Source of the DNA: Actinomycetota bacterium
Lineage (GTDB): Bacteria; Actinomycetota; Thermoleophilia; Gaiellales; Gaiellaceae
Assembly (NCBI GenBank): GCA_013812265.1
Contig: JACCTQ010000195.1
Coordinates: 1 to 5,641 of the forward strand
DNA length: 5,641 bases
Reading direction: 5' to 3'
Part shown: one piece after another, positions 1 to 5,365 of the stretch
How the letters are laid out: each line of letters begins with the position of its first letter
How positions within the stretch are numbered: position 1 is the first letter of the stretch
Position numbers and translations under genes: made by a program
Notes under the pieces: model-generated
Seen by the model: the letters and a program-made list of their open reading frames with translations, nothing else
Databases searched by the model: none
Told to the model about the DNA's origin: nothing

Positions 1-302
1 GGCAGGACGGCGACCTCCCGGTGCGGGTCGAGCTGAACCCCGTAGACGGTCGCATAGCGGGCGACGACGGCCTCTCTCAGAGCAGGAAGACCCCGGAAAG
101 GCGGGTATCCGTGCGCGCTCGGCTTCCTCGCTGCTTCGGTCAGGCGGGCGACCACGTGCTCGGGCGGGCCGGCCTCGGGATTGCCGCGCCCGAGATCCAC
201 GACAGGATCTCCGTCGCTCGCGGCCGTGGCCGCAACGCGGGCGAGGAGCGCCGCAAAATACTGCTGCGGAAGCCGCTCGAGCCTGGCCGGGCGTGGGCGC
301 AC
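1..302 (-). CDS. Class I/II PLP-dependent aminotransferase, N-terminal part (3' end outside the window)
   Basis: Only the first 100 residues are visible; the gene runs off the left edge. The translated start reads MRPRPARLERLPQQYF, and residues about 34-80 carry the N-terminal signature of fold-type I aminotransferases: VVDLGRGNPEAGPPEHVV, followed by HGYPPFRGLPALREAV and YGVQLDP. This pattern (G-x-G-N-P, then Y-x-x-x-x-G-x-x-x-L-R-E-A) is typical of the LL-diaminopimelate/alanine/aspartate aminotransferase group, cytoplasmic enzymes that move an amino group between an amino acid and a 2-oxo acid through pyridoxal phosphate. The catalytic lysine lies beyond the window, so the substrate cannot be named. 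The start is the GTG at 302: an in-frame TAG lies three codons upstream, and an AGGA motif sits 7 nt before it. It is divergent from the cupin gene. Confidence 0.88.
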   Translation of the reverse strand, partial: MRPRPARLERLPQQYFAALLARVAATAASDGDPVVDLGRGNPEAGPPEHVVARLTEAARKPSAHGYPPFRGLPALREAVVARYATVYGVQLDPHREVAVL

Positions 303-319
303 CGACCGATCCTAGAGCG

Positions 320-333
320 CGCCGCGCGCGGCG
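320..333. repeat. 14-bp perfect palindrome between divergent genes
   Basis: The sequence CGCCGCGCGCGGCG is its own reverse complement. It lies in the 55-bp region between the aminotransferase start (302) and the cupin start (358). It could be an operator serving both genes, but it is pure G/C in a GC-rich genome, so chance is a real alternative. Confidence 0.4.
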
Positions 334-357
334 GCTCGAACGTGCGAAGATCGTACG

Positions 358-837
358 GTGCGCCGCCTCAACATCGCCTCGCCGACGTTCGAATACGACG
401 CGGACGACCCCGACGGCTTTCGATCGGGAATGCAGCGCTTCGGCAAGCTGATCGGGGCGTCTCGGCTCGGAGCCAGCGTGTACGAGCTGCCGCCCGGCCA
501 GTCGATCTGCCCGTATCACTACGAGTACCCCGAGGAGGAATGGCTGCTCGTACTCGAGGGAAGGCCCACGTTGCGTCACCCAGCAGGAACGGACGAGCTC
601 GAGCCCTGGGACGTTGTCTGCTTCCCGTCGGGCCCCGAGGGCGCGCACGCCGTCCGCAACGGCACCGACGACACCGTTCGCGTCCTGATGTTCTCGACCG
701 TGAGCCACCCGGCCGTCGTGGTGTATCCCGACAGCGACAAGATCGGCATGTGGACCGGCAACGAAGACGACAAGCTGCTGGCTCTGCGCAAGAGCGCGGT
801 CGATTACTGGGAGGGCGAGGCGAAGCAGCCCGAGTAA
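358..837 (+). CDS. Single-domain cupin protein
   Basis: A 159-residue protein with one cupin beta-barrel, close to the usual size of small cupins. Motif 1 spans residues 47-68: His54, Glu56 in place of the usual second His, Glu61, then six residues and Gly68 (CPYHYEYPEEEWLLVLEG). Motif 2 spans about 83-101: PWDVVCFPSGPEGAH with His97 and Asn101; the usual Gly at its start is Trp84. The His54/Glu61/His97 set could hold a metal ion. From memory, this HYE variant is frequent in the COG3837-type cupins, whose substrates are mostly unknown, so enzyme versus binding protein is open. It is probably cytoplasmic, since no signal peptide is visible. The start is a GTG with GAAGA 7 nt upstream. It is divergent from the aminotransferase gene and convergent with the stressosome operon. 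Confidence 0.88.
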   Translation: MRRLNIASPTFEYDADDPDGFRSGMQRFGKLIGASRLGASVYELPPGQSICPYHYEYPEEEWLLVLEGRPTLRHPAGTDELEPWDVVCFPSGPEGAHAVRNGTDDTVRVLMFSTVSHPAVVVYPDSDKIGMWTGNEDDKLLALRKSAVDYWEGEAKQPE

Positions 838-1122
838 CGCCTTCCCGACGGCAAGCACTCGGGCCTGCCCAACGACCAGCGGTTACGGGTCATGGATCTG
901 GCCGAAACGACTAAACCGCCGCGGGGCACCGGCGGCCCTGCATGGACGCTTCGCCCGAGCTTGGCACGCGCCAGGCGAGGGGACGAATTGCGCGTGAGAG
1001 TGTTACGAGAGTGGGGTGACCCTTGTGCCAGCAGCCGCTCGAAGCGATTTGCGCCGTAGCCTAGCGCCTCGCGACAAGCACAAAGCGCCGCAGTGACGCC
1101 GAAGAGAAGGAGGAGCGGAATG
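838..1122. other. Intergenic region between convergent genes, no supported gene
   Basis: This gap separates the cupin stop codon from the stop of the RsbU_N/GAF gene. I see no tRNA, no convincing protein and no repeat family. It contains one GC-rich hairpin, listed separately, and a 55-codon open frame at 892-1059 on the plus strand that I could not support as a gene. Confidence 0.6.
916..935 (-). terminator. GC-rich hairpin, possible weak terminator
   Basis: CCGCCG and CGGCGG pair perfectly around an 8-base loop. Read on the minus strand, the stem is followed by TTTAGT, a short T-rich stretch, so it could end transcription of the stressosome operon about 190 nt beyond its last stop codon. 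There is no real U-tract, so the call is weak. Confidence 0.3.
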
Positions 1123-1884
1123 TCAGCCTTTTGGAGCGTAGCTCGCCTGCTGGTAGAGCCATGCTCGCTCGACAGCTGCTGCGGCCATCTGGGCCAGGTT
1201 GACGAGCACGGCCTCGTCGACCTCCGTGAATTCGCCCTCGTGTCTGCCAAAGAGCTGGATCGACCCCAACTCGCGTCCGTCGAGAGCAGTAAGCGGTGTA
1301 GCCAGCCGCCCGCCCGGCAAGAGCTCCGGTCTGGAGTGCGAGGCGACGAAAGCCGTCGCACCAGCATCCGTCGCCGAGGAAGAGATCGCTTTTATTGAGT
1401 GGCGATGTCCCGCGAGCGTCACAGTCGCCAGGCAGTGGTCCGCGCCGATAAGTTCGCGCGCCTGCTCGGCCACAAGCTGCAGCATCTCCTGGAGCGAGTC
1501 CGAAGCATCGAGCGCGAGAGACGCGTCGGCGAGCAGGTTGGAAAGTTGACGCAGCATCATCGCGTGACGTCGTTCGAGCAGGGCGGAGTCCCGGGCTTCC
1601 CTGAACCCCCGCTGAACCATCTCGAATGCGGAGATCGCCTCGAGGAAGAACTCCCCACCCAACCGCGTGAGCTGCACCGCCTCGTCCACGCCGGATGCTC
1701 GGCGAAGCGCCAACAGCAGGGCGTCGTGGTGCACGACGGCGAGGTCGAGCATGCTCAGCCCCTGGCCGACCGCGTTGCGGCCTAGTTCATACGCTGTGCG
1801 AAGCGCGGCCTCGCTCGGAGCGAGCGCGTACGACCGAAATGCGGCCGCGTACGATGTCCGAAAGCGCTCGATATTCGCGCTCAT
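1123..1884 (-). CDS. RsbU_N-like domain fused to a GAF domain; candidate RsbT-partner sensor
   Basis: A 253-residue protein. Residues 1-95 are helical and resemble the N-terminal domain of the phosphatase RsbU, which in Bacillus binds the kinase RsbT: FRTSYAAAFRSYAL, then AYELGRNAVGQGLSMLDLAVVHHDALL. After a helical linker (about 96-125), residues 126-243 look like a GAF domain: LQEMLQLVAEQARELIGADH near its start, ATPLTALDGRELGSIQLFG in the middle, and FTEVDEAVLVNLAQMAAAAVER as the closing helix. The PP2C domain that follows in RsbU is absent, and the protein ends just after the GAF domain. It is the last gene of the stressosome operon, its ATG overlapping the rsbX stop by 4 bp (ATGA), which implies translational coupling. 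I infer that RsbT released from the stressosome binds it. Whether it passes a signal on or titrates RsbT is unknown, and the GAF ligand cannot be seen. Confidence 0.82.
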   Translation of the reverse strand: MSANIERFRTSYAAAFRSYALAPSEAALRTAYELGRNAVGQGLSMLDLAVVHHDALLLALRRASGVDEAVQLTRLGGEFFLEAISAFEMVQRGFREARDSALLERRHAMMLRQLSNLLADASLALDASDSLQEMLQLVAEQARELIGADHCLATVTLAGHRHSIKAISSSATDAGATAFVASHSRPELLPGGRLATPLTALDGRELGSIQLFGRHEGEFTEVDEAVLVNLAQMAAAAVERAWLYQQASYAPKG

Positions 1885-2498
1885 CGATGGCCGTCAAGGT
1901 ACCGGAGCACTACCACGAGCGCATCGTCGGTCACCTTCCCATGGTTGACCAGAATCCTTTCCGCGATCTCCTGAGGCGATCCCCACGGGTCGAGCGCATC
2001 CGCAAAGCCTCGGTCGATCCCATCGGTCGCCAGGATCACGATGTCGCCCCGTCGGATCTCGAGTGTCGCCGGTCTCACGGGCAGCAGCTGATCGCCGACG
2101 ATGCCGCGCACAAGCCCCAGCGAGCGCCTCGAGCGCGGTACCGGCCCACCGGTGACCAGCCTCCCCTCCACGCTGCCGATCCCAAGCCACGTAACCGTAC
2201 TGGCCGACGTCGAGATGTAAGCCAGGCTGATCGCCGCACCCCGAGTCTGGCTCAGGGCTTCATGGCAGCGTCGTACCAGGGAGGTCAGCGCGTCGCCGGC
2301 GAATGTTCGTACGACGTCGCCGGCGATCTGCGCGGCTCGGGCCGCCTCGCGGCCGTGTCCCAGCCCGTCCACTGCGGTCACGAGCGCGCCGTCGGCCGCT
2401 AGGGTCACGACGGCTAGGTCGCCGCAGACCGCTTCACCGGCCCGCGACCTCGTCGCGGCGCCCCACTGGAGCGATCGCCCATCCCTTCCGTCAACCAC
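1881..2498 (-). CDS. rsbX: RsbX-like PP2C/SpoIIE-type phosphatase
   Basis: A 205-residue single-domain phosphatase of the PP2C (PPM/SpoIIE) fold, close to Bacillus RsbX in size. Metal-binding acidic positions are visible: Asp27 (CGDLAVV), Asp44 in AVDGLGHG, Asp159 in ATDGI, and Asp191/Asp192 in TDDALVVV. The family dephosphorylates RsbR and RsbS, resetting the stressosome after RsbT has phosphorylated them. It has no sensor domain, unlike RsbU. The start is a GTG overlapping the last 8 bp of rsbT, with no clear Shine-Dalgarno site, so translation probably relies on ribosomes finishing rsbT. Its stop overlaps the next gene's ATG. An RsbU-like role cannot be excluded from sequence alone, but the missing N-terminal domain and the position directly after rsbT favour RsbX. 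Confidence 0.88.
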   Translation of the reverse strand: MVDGRDGRSLQWGAATRSRAGEAVCGDLAVVTLAADGALVTAVDGLGHGREAARAAQIAGDVVRTFAGDALTSLVRRCHEALSQTRGAAISLAYISTSASTVTWLGIGSVEGRLVTGGPVPRSRRSLGLVRGIVGDQLLPVRPATLEIRRGDIVILATDGIDRGFADALDPWGSPQEIAERILVNHGKVTDDALVVVLRYLDGHR

Positions 2499-2937
2499 GG
2501 CGGTGGCGCTTATCGCGCAGGCGCTCGAGCTCGTCCCGAAATCGCCATTTCGTCATCGTCACGGTGGTGCCCTTCCCGAGCTCCGAGACGATGTGGAACT
2601 CGTCCATCAGCCGCCGCGCCCCGGGCAACCCGAGTCCGAGACCTGCCCTCGACGTGTATCCGCGCTCCAAGACCGCCTCGGTCTCGCGAATGCCGGGGCC
2701 TGCATCTCGGGCGATGATGACGAGACCGTAGCGGTCGTGCTCGCGCTGTGGCCTCATGAGAATCTCGCCGCAGCCGGCGTGCACGACAATGTTGCGCGCG
2801 ACTTCCGAGATCGCGGTGGCAATCAGAGTCGCGTCAGTGCGAGAGAACCCGAGCGAATTCGCCAGCGCGCGGCCTTCCGCCCGAGCCGGGACGAGGTCCG
2901 CATCCGACGTGATCGGAATGCGGACCTCATCCTCCAT
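2491..2937 (-). CDS. rsbT: RsbT-type switch serine/threonine kinase (GHKL ATPase fold)
   Basis: A 148-residue kinase of the anti-sigma-factor/GHKL family. The N box is ISEVARNIVVHAG with Glu45 and Asn49, the G1 box is DAGPGI (Asp78-Ile83), and the G2 region is GLGLGLPGARRLMDEF (99-114), followed by GKGTTVTMTKW. The LPGxRRLMDEF stretch is characteristic of RsbT rather than RsbW. In known systems RsbT sits in the stressosome, phosphorylates Ser/Thr on the STAS domains of RsbR and RsbS under stress, then leaves to activate a partner. It is about 15 residues longer than Bacillus RsbT, with a highly charged C-terminal tail (RDELERLRDKRHRRG). The ATG overlaps the end of rsbS by 11 bp; a GGGGGA motif lies about 8 nt before it. 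The gene overlaps rsbX by 8 bp. Confidence 0.94.
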   Translation of the reverse strand: MEDEVRIPITSDADLVPARAEGRALANSLGFSRTDATLIATAISEVARNIVVHAGCGEILMRPQREHDRYGLVIIARDAGPGIRETEAVLERGYTSRAGLGLGLPGARRLMDEFHIVSELGKGTTVTMTKWRFRDELERLRDKRHRRG

Positions 2938-3301
2938 CCTCGCCGTCCCCCTGAGTTCGGCGATCGAGCAGCGTCAGCGCTTCGTCGAGGTCGAGGGCCG
3001 TGCGGAGCGGCTCCAGGTCGAGGTCGAACTGAACCATTGCGATCGCGACGTCGGGCTGGATTCCAACAATCACCGTCTCGGCCCCGCGGAGCCTCGCAGT
3101 CACAGCGATCGACCCCAGGGATCGCGCGACAAACGAGTCGATTACGTCGAGCGCGGTGACATCGACGACGATTCCGCGCGCCCGGTATCGACCCACGCGC
3201 TCGGAGAGCGTGTCCCGCAGCTCCAAGACTTCGGCGTCCGTGAGGTCGGACTGGATCGAGGCGATCAGGTAATCGCGCTCCCGGAGAATCGCTACGGACA
3301 T
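2927..3301 (-). CDS. rsbS: RsbS-type single STAS-domain stressosome protein
   Basis: A 124-residue protein made of one STAS domain. The core reads GIVVDVTALDVIDSFVAR (43-60); Ser56 of the DSF motif aligns with Ser59, the RsbT phosphorylation site of Bacillus RsbS. The following IQPDVAIAMVQFDLDL is the typical RsbS stretch and distinguishes it from RsbV-type anti-anti-sigma factors. RsbS and RsbR build the stressosome shell that holds RsbT. I chose the ATG at 3301 because homology begins there; a longer frame from 3400 would add 33 Arg/Ser-rich residues over the end of rsbR. The gene starts 7 bp after the rsbR stop with only weak Shine-Dalgarno sequence, and its end overlaps rsbT, so coupled translation is likely. 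The tail after about residue 114 is short and acidic. Confidence 0.93.
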   Translation of the reverse strand: MSVAILRERDYLIASIQSDLTDAEVLELRDTLSERVGRYRARGIVVDVTALDVIDSFVARSLGSIAVTARLRGAETVIVGIQPDVAIAMVQFDLDLEPLRTALDLDEALTLLDRRTQGDGEDGG

Positions 3302-3308
3302 CGACGAG

Positions 3309-4214
3309 TCAGCCCGCGGCCTCGCTGGCGGAAGCGCCCTTTGCCATGGGCCTGTATCCGAGCACGCGCTCGGCCTCCTCGAGGCCACCCTGGAGGTCAC
3401 CGACCGTCTTCATCATGCTCAGGTCGACGCCGAGGTCGACGAGCGTCTGCGCGATCTTGGACGAAAGACCCGTAATGATCGCGCTCGCACCCATCAGCCG
3501 CGACGCCTCAACGGCCTGGACGAGGTGGTTTGCCACCGTGACATCGATGGTGGCGACGCCGGTAATGTCGATGACCACCACCTTGGCCCGGTTCGACTGG
3601 ATCGCGCTCAAGAGCTGCTCTGTGAGCTGGCGCGCGCGGGGCGAGTCCAGAACGCCGATGATCGGCAGAATCAGGAGACGTTCCCGCACCTGAAGCACCG
3701 GGGTCGAGAGCTCACGAATCGCCTCCTGCTGCTCGCGGATGACCCGCTCGCGCTCTTCCACGAAGCTCACACCGACGGTGACCGCGATCCGGTTTGCCGC
3801 GGGCTCGTACGCATCGAGGATGCGAGTGAGCAGGTCGGTGTCGTGCTGATATTTGACGAAGAGCGCACGTGCAAGGACGTCCCGCAAGAGCAGCACGATT
3901 CCAAGGACCTCGTGCGTCTCGACGCCCCGAGGAATGATTCTCTCGGAGAGGTCTCGCGCGTATGCCTGCAATGTCTCAACACTTCCCGTCTCGAGCGCGT
4001 CGACGTAGTTTTCATAGACCGCGGTCACCTCGGAGAAGATCTCCTCGGGCGTCATCACCCTGAGTAGCCGCGTGTCGGTGATGCGGCGGACCCACTGCTC
4101 GCGGAGGTTCGTGCGGTTTTCGCGGAGATACGCGATCAGCTCATGCAGAAGCGAGGTCTCGATCGCGGGCGCGGGTAGACGCGGCTGCGCCACACCGCTG
4201 TTCTCAAAGTCCAT
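3309..4214 (-). CDS. rsbR: RsbR-type stressosome sensor, RsbRD-like N-terminal domain plus STAS
   Basis: A 301-residue protein with two domains. Residues about 21-145 are all-helical (LLHELIAYLRENRTNLREQW, ERIIPRGVETHEVLGIVLLL) and match the RsbRD-type RsbT co-antagonist N-terminal domain, the presumed signal input. A charged linker helix (VEERERVIREQQEAIREL, 152-169) leads into a STAS domain (about 170-285) with VVVIDITGVATID and IAQTLVDLGVDLS. With RsbS it should form the stressosome and restrain RsbT. Aligned on Bacillus RsbRA, the Thr171 site is Ser191 (GVLDS) and the Thr205 site is Val225, with Thr226 next to it. The ATG at 4214 has AAGGAGG 5 nt upstream; a longer GTG start at 4262 has no such site and lies in a hairpin. 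It is the first gene of the operon. What it senses cannot be told from sequence. Confidence 0.92.
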   Translation of the reverse strand: MDFENSGVAQPRLPAPAIETSLLHELIAYLRENRTNLREQWVRRITDTRLLRVMTPEEIFSEVTAVYENYVDALETGSVETLQAYARDLSERIIPRGVETHEVLGIVLLLRDVLARALFVKYQHDTDLLTRILDAYEPAANRIAVTVGVSFVEERERVIREQQEAIRELSTPVLQVRERLLILPIIGVLDSPRARQLTEQLLSAIQSNRAKVVVIDITGVATIDVTVANHLVQAVEASRLMGASAIITGLSSKIAQTLVDLGVDLSMMKTVGDLQGGLEEAERVLGYRPMAKGASASEAAG

Positions 4215-4219
4215 GCTTT

Positions 4220-4226
4220 CCTCCTT
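4220..4226 (-). promoter_or_regulatory. Shine-Dalgarno site of rsbR
   Basis: AAGGAGG on the minus strand, 5 nt before the ATG at 4214. It is the strongest ribosome site in the operon and decides between the 4214 start and a longer in-frame GTG at 4262. Confidence 0.85.
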
Positions 4227-4259
4227 GGCCTCTATGGCTTGAACGAACGGGGACTGCTG

Positions 4260-4288
4260 CACGGGCCCAGTTGGAACGTGGCCCCGTG
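4260..4288 (-). terminator. Hairpin between tetR and rsbR, possible attenuator or weak terminator
   Basis: CACGGG and CCCGTG pair (6 bp), followed by one mismatch and two more G-C pairs closing an 11-base loop. It lies in the 105-bp gap between the tetR stop and the rsbR start. No U-run follows it, so it may only partly separate the two transcription units or protect an mRNA end. Confidence 0.35.
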
Positions 4289-4319
4289 TGGGTCAGCGGA
4301 CCGCGAGTGCGAGCTCCGG

Positions 4320-4952
4320 TCATGACGCCGAAGCTGCGGATGACCGAGCACGCACCCCGTCGAGGAACATGCTCGCAATCGTCGCGATCGTATCCTCCTT
4401 ACCCAGCAGCGGCGTCGACGAGAGCACGCCCACGACAAGGTCGACGAGCGACTCAGCGAGCCAGACGCTCGGGATGTCGCCGCGTATCTCTCCCACGGAC
4501 TGCGCTCGCTCGACCAGTCGGCGTAGTGGCATCGCGACGCCGCGATCGAACTCCTCGGGGTCGGCTCGAACGCGCTCGCGCGCAAGGACGACGAAGTAAT
4601 CACCTACGTCGACGAGCGCGCGGACGGCGCGCCTGACCCCTTCGTCCGCCGGGACCTCGTCCACCCTGGCCGAGTCGAGCCGGGCGCCGGCGTCGTTTAC
4701 GGCTAGCCGAGCGAGCTCGTCGAGCAGGCTCTGCCTGCTCGGGAAGTACCGATAAACCGTAGCCCGGGCAACGCCTGCCGCCGCAGCGACGTCGCTCATG
4801 CTGGCCCGCCCTGCCGAGACCGTCAGGACGCGAGCCGCCGCCTCGAGAATGGCAGCTGCTACCCGCTGCTGCAGCGAGGGGTTCGCAGCGCGGGGCTCCG
4901 CAGCACGCGCTACGTCGGAGGCAAGCACTGGAGCAGGGTCGGGCTGGGACAT
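4320..4952 (-). CDS. TetR/AcrR-family transcriptional repressor
   Basis: A 210-residue regulator of typical family length. After a 28-residue Ala/Pro-rich extension, the DNA-binding domain begins with QQRVAAAILEAAARVL (helix 1), and the helix-turn-helix is SMSDVAAAAGVARATVYRYF (51-70), ending in the usual YRYFPSRQSLL. The C-terminal half (about 85-205) is helical and divergent, as expected for a ligand-binding and dimerisation domain; the ligand is unknown. It is divergent from the two small paralogous genes, with 126 bp between starts that contain an inverted repeat in the opposing promoter, so it probably represses them and perhaps itself. It is also on the same strand as rsbR, 105 bp upstream, so some co-transcription with the stressosome operon is possible. 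No clear Shine-Dalgarno site precedes the ATG, and the start might lie slightly further in. Confidence 0.93.
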   Translation of the reverse strand: MSQPDPAPVLASDVARAAEPRAANPSLQQRVAAAILEAAARVLTVSAGRASMSDVAAAAGVARATVYRYFPSRQSLLDELARLAVNDAGARLDSARVDEVPADEGVRRAVRALVDVGDYFVVLARERVRADPEEFDRGVAMPLRRLVERAQSVGEIRGDIPSVWLAESLVDLVVGVLSSTPLLGKEDTIATIASMFLDGVRARSSAASAS

Positions 4953-4982
4953 AGGTGTCTAGAGGAAGCCTACTGTACTCAC

Positions 4983-5012
4983 TTGACGAGACATAGCTGT
5001 CTTAGATAGGGT
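4983..5012 (+). promoter_or_regulatory. Predicted housekeeping-sigma promoter of the small tandem genes
   Basis: TTGACG (4983-4988) and TAGGGT (5007-5012) are separated by 18 bp. This fits the actinobacterial main sigma factor pattern TTGAC ... TAG-purine-purine-T. The -10 box ends 66 bp before the ATG at 5079, leaving room for a 5' leader of about 60 nt. That leader carries a run of seven G at 5056-5062. Confidence 0.6.
4989..5002. promoter_or_regulatory. Inverted repeat AGACA-N4-TGTCT, candidate TetR operator
   Basis: Two perfect 5-bp arms flank TAGC and lie between the -35 and -10 boxes of the predicted rightward promoter, where a bound repressor would block RNA polymerase. Further AGAC/GTCT half-sites occur nearby at 4957, 5020, 5025 and 5035, including the perfect GTCT-C-AGAC at 5020-5028 and CGTCT...AGACG at 5019-5039. 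The adjacent divergent tetR gene is the obvious candidate for the binding protein. This is inference from position and symmetry. Confidence 0.5.
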
Positions 5013-5067
5013 CGAGAACGTCTCAGACCCAATTAGACGACCTCTTCCCTGCGGCGGGGGGGTCAGA

Positions 5068-5072
5068 GGAGG
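5068..5072 (+). promoter_or_regulatory. Shine-Dalgarno site of the first small gene
   Basis: GGAGG within AGAGGAGGAG (5065-5074), 6 nt before the ATG at 5079. It supports this short frame as a real gene. Confidence 0.8.
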
Positions 5073-5078
5073 AGATAC

Positions 5079-5318
5079 ATGCTCGAGAAGAGAACACTCA
5101 ATACCGCGGAGCTCGAGAGCCAGGCGGCGTTCGAGCTTCCGGATCGCGACATGATGGCGCTGATCAACATCATCGTCTTCGACGTGATCGACGGTGGCGT
5201 CCTGAACAACCTCAACATCGAGGTCAAGAACAACAACGTCGCTGCGCAGGTCTGCGCGGTCGTGAACCTCCTGAGCGCGACGCCGCAGCTCGAGCTCAGC
5301 TGCACCGTCACGCAGTAA
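5079..5318 (+). CDS. Small protein of unknown function, tandem paralogue 1
   Basis: A 79-residue protein I do not recognise. The first 24 residues are charged (LEKRT, ELESQAAFELPDRDMM), then a short hydrophobic run (ALINIIVFDVI), then GGVLNNLNIEVKNNNVAAQVCAVV, in which polar and hydrophobic residues partly alternate as in an exposed beta strand, and a tail with Cys59 and Cys75 ending CTVTQ. No classical signal peptide or full transmembrane helix is visible because Asp interrupts the hydrophobic run. It has its own promoter candidate and a strong Shine-Dalgarno site, and 56 of its first 65 aligned residues are identical to the next gene, with many differences silent, so it is under protein-level selection. 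Possibilities are a surface or self-assembling protein, distantly reminiscent of the two-cysteine chaplins, or a leader-bearing peptide precursor. Neither is shown. Divergent tetR probably regulates it. Confidence 0.85.
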   Translation: MLEKRTLNTAELESQAAFELPDRDMMALINIIVFDVIDGGVLNNLNIEVKNNNVAAQVCAVVNLLSATPQLELSCTVTQ

Positions 5319-5324
5319 CGAGCA

Positions 5325-5335
5325 GATGAGTCATC
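5325..5335. repeat. 11-bp palindrome between the tandem small genes
   Basis: GATGA-G-TCATC is a perfect inverted repeat 6 bp after the first small gene's stop codon. The central gap is too short for a strong RNA hairpin, so a terminator role is unlikely. It may be a protein site or chance. Confidence 0.25.
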
Positions 5336-5353
5336 GCGAACCAACCACCCATT

Positions 5354-5360
5354 AAGGAGG
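5354..5360 (+). promoter_or_regulatory. Shine-Dalgarno site of the second small gene
   Basis: AAGGAGG, 5 nt before the ATG at 5366. It is closer to consensus than the site of the first copy, so the second protein may be made at least as well from a shared transcript. I see no separate promoter in the 47-bp gap. Confidence 0.85.
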
Positions 5361-5365
5361 AGCTA

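Noticed and set aside
844..863. CCCGA...TCGGG inverted repeat just after the cupin stop, as a terminator
   Set aside because: Only a 5-bp stem with a 10-base loop and no T-run follows.
21..914. Long open frame on the plus strand, 297 codons
   Set aside because: Its product is Arg-rich with no domain signal, and it covers the aminotransferase on the other strand and the cupin in another frame. It is a by-product of high GC.
892..1059. Small plus-strand open frame, 55 codons, beginning MDLAETTKPPRG
   Set aside because: No recognisable motif, no good ribosome site and Arg-rich content. It cannot be told from chance.
804..1367. Minus-strand frame of 187 codons, checked as a possible frameshifted continuation of the RsbU_N/GAF gene
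   Set aside because: No SpoIIE/PP2C motifs appear in it, its composition is Ser/Arg-rich, and the GAF domain already ends naturally before 1123.
2303..3159. Plus-strand frames of 142 and 218 codons across the rsbT/rsbS region
   Set aside because: They are antisense to well-supported genes and carry no domain signal.
3302..3400. Longer rsbS start at 3400 (33 extra residues)
   Set aside because: The extension is low-complexity Arg/Ser/Pro sequence overlapping the end of rsbR. STAS homology begins at the ATG at 3301.
4215..4262. Longer rsbR start at the GTG at 4262 (16 extra residues)
   Set aside because: The ATG at 4214 has AAGGAGG 5 nt upstream, and the longer start lies in a hairpin arm with no ribosome site.
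5056..5062. Run of seven G in the leader of the first small gene, as a phase-variation tract
   Set aside because: Seven is short for slippage control and the tract is outside the coding region and the promoter boxes. Noted only as an oddity.
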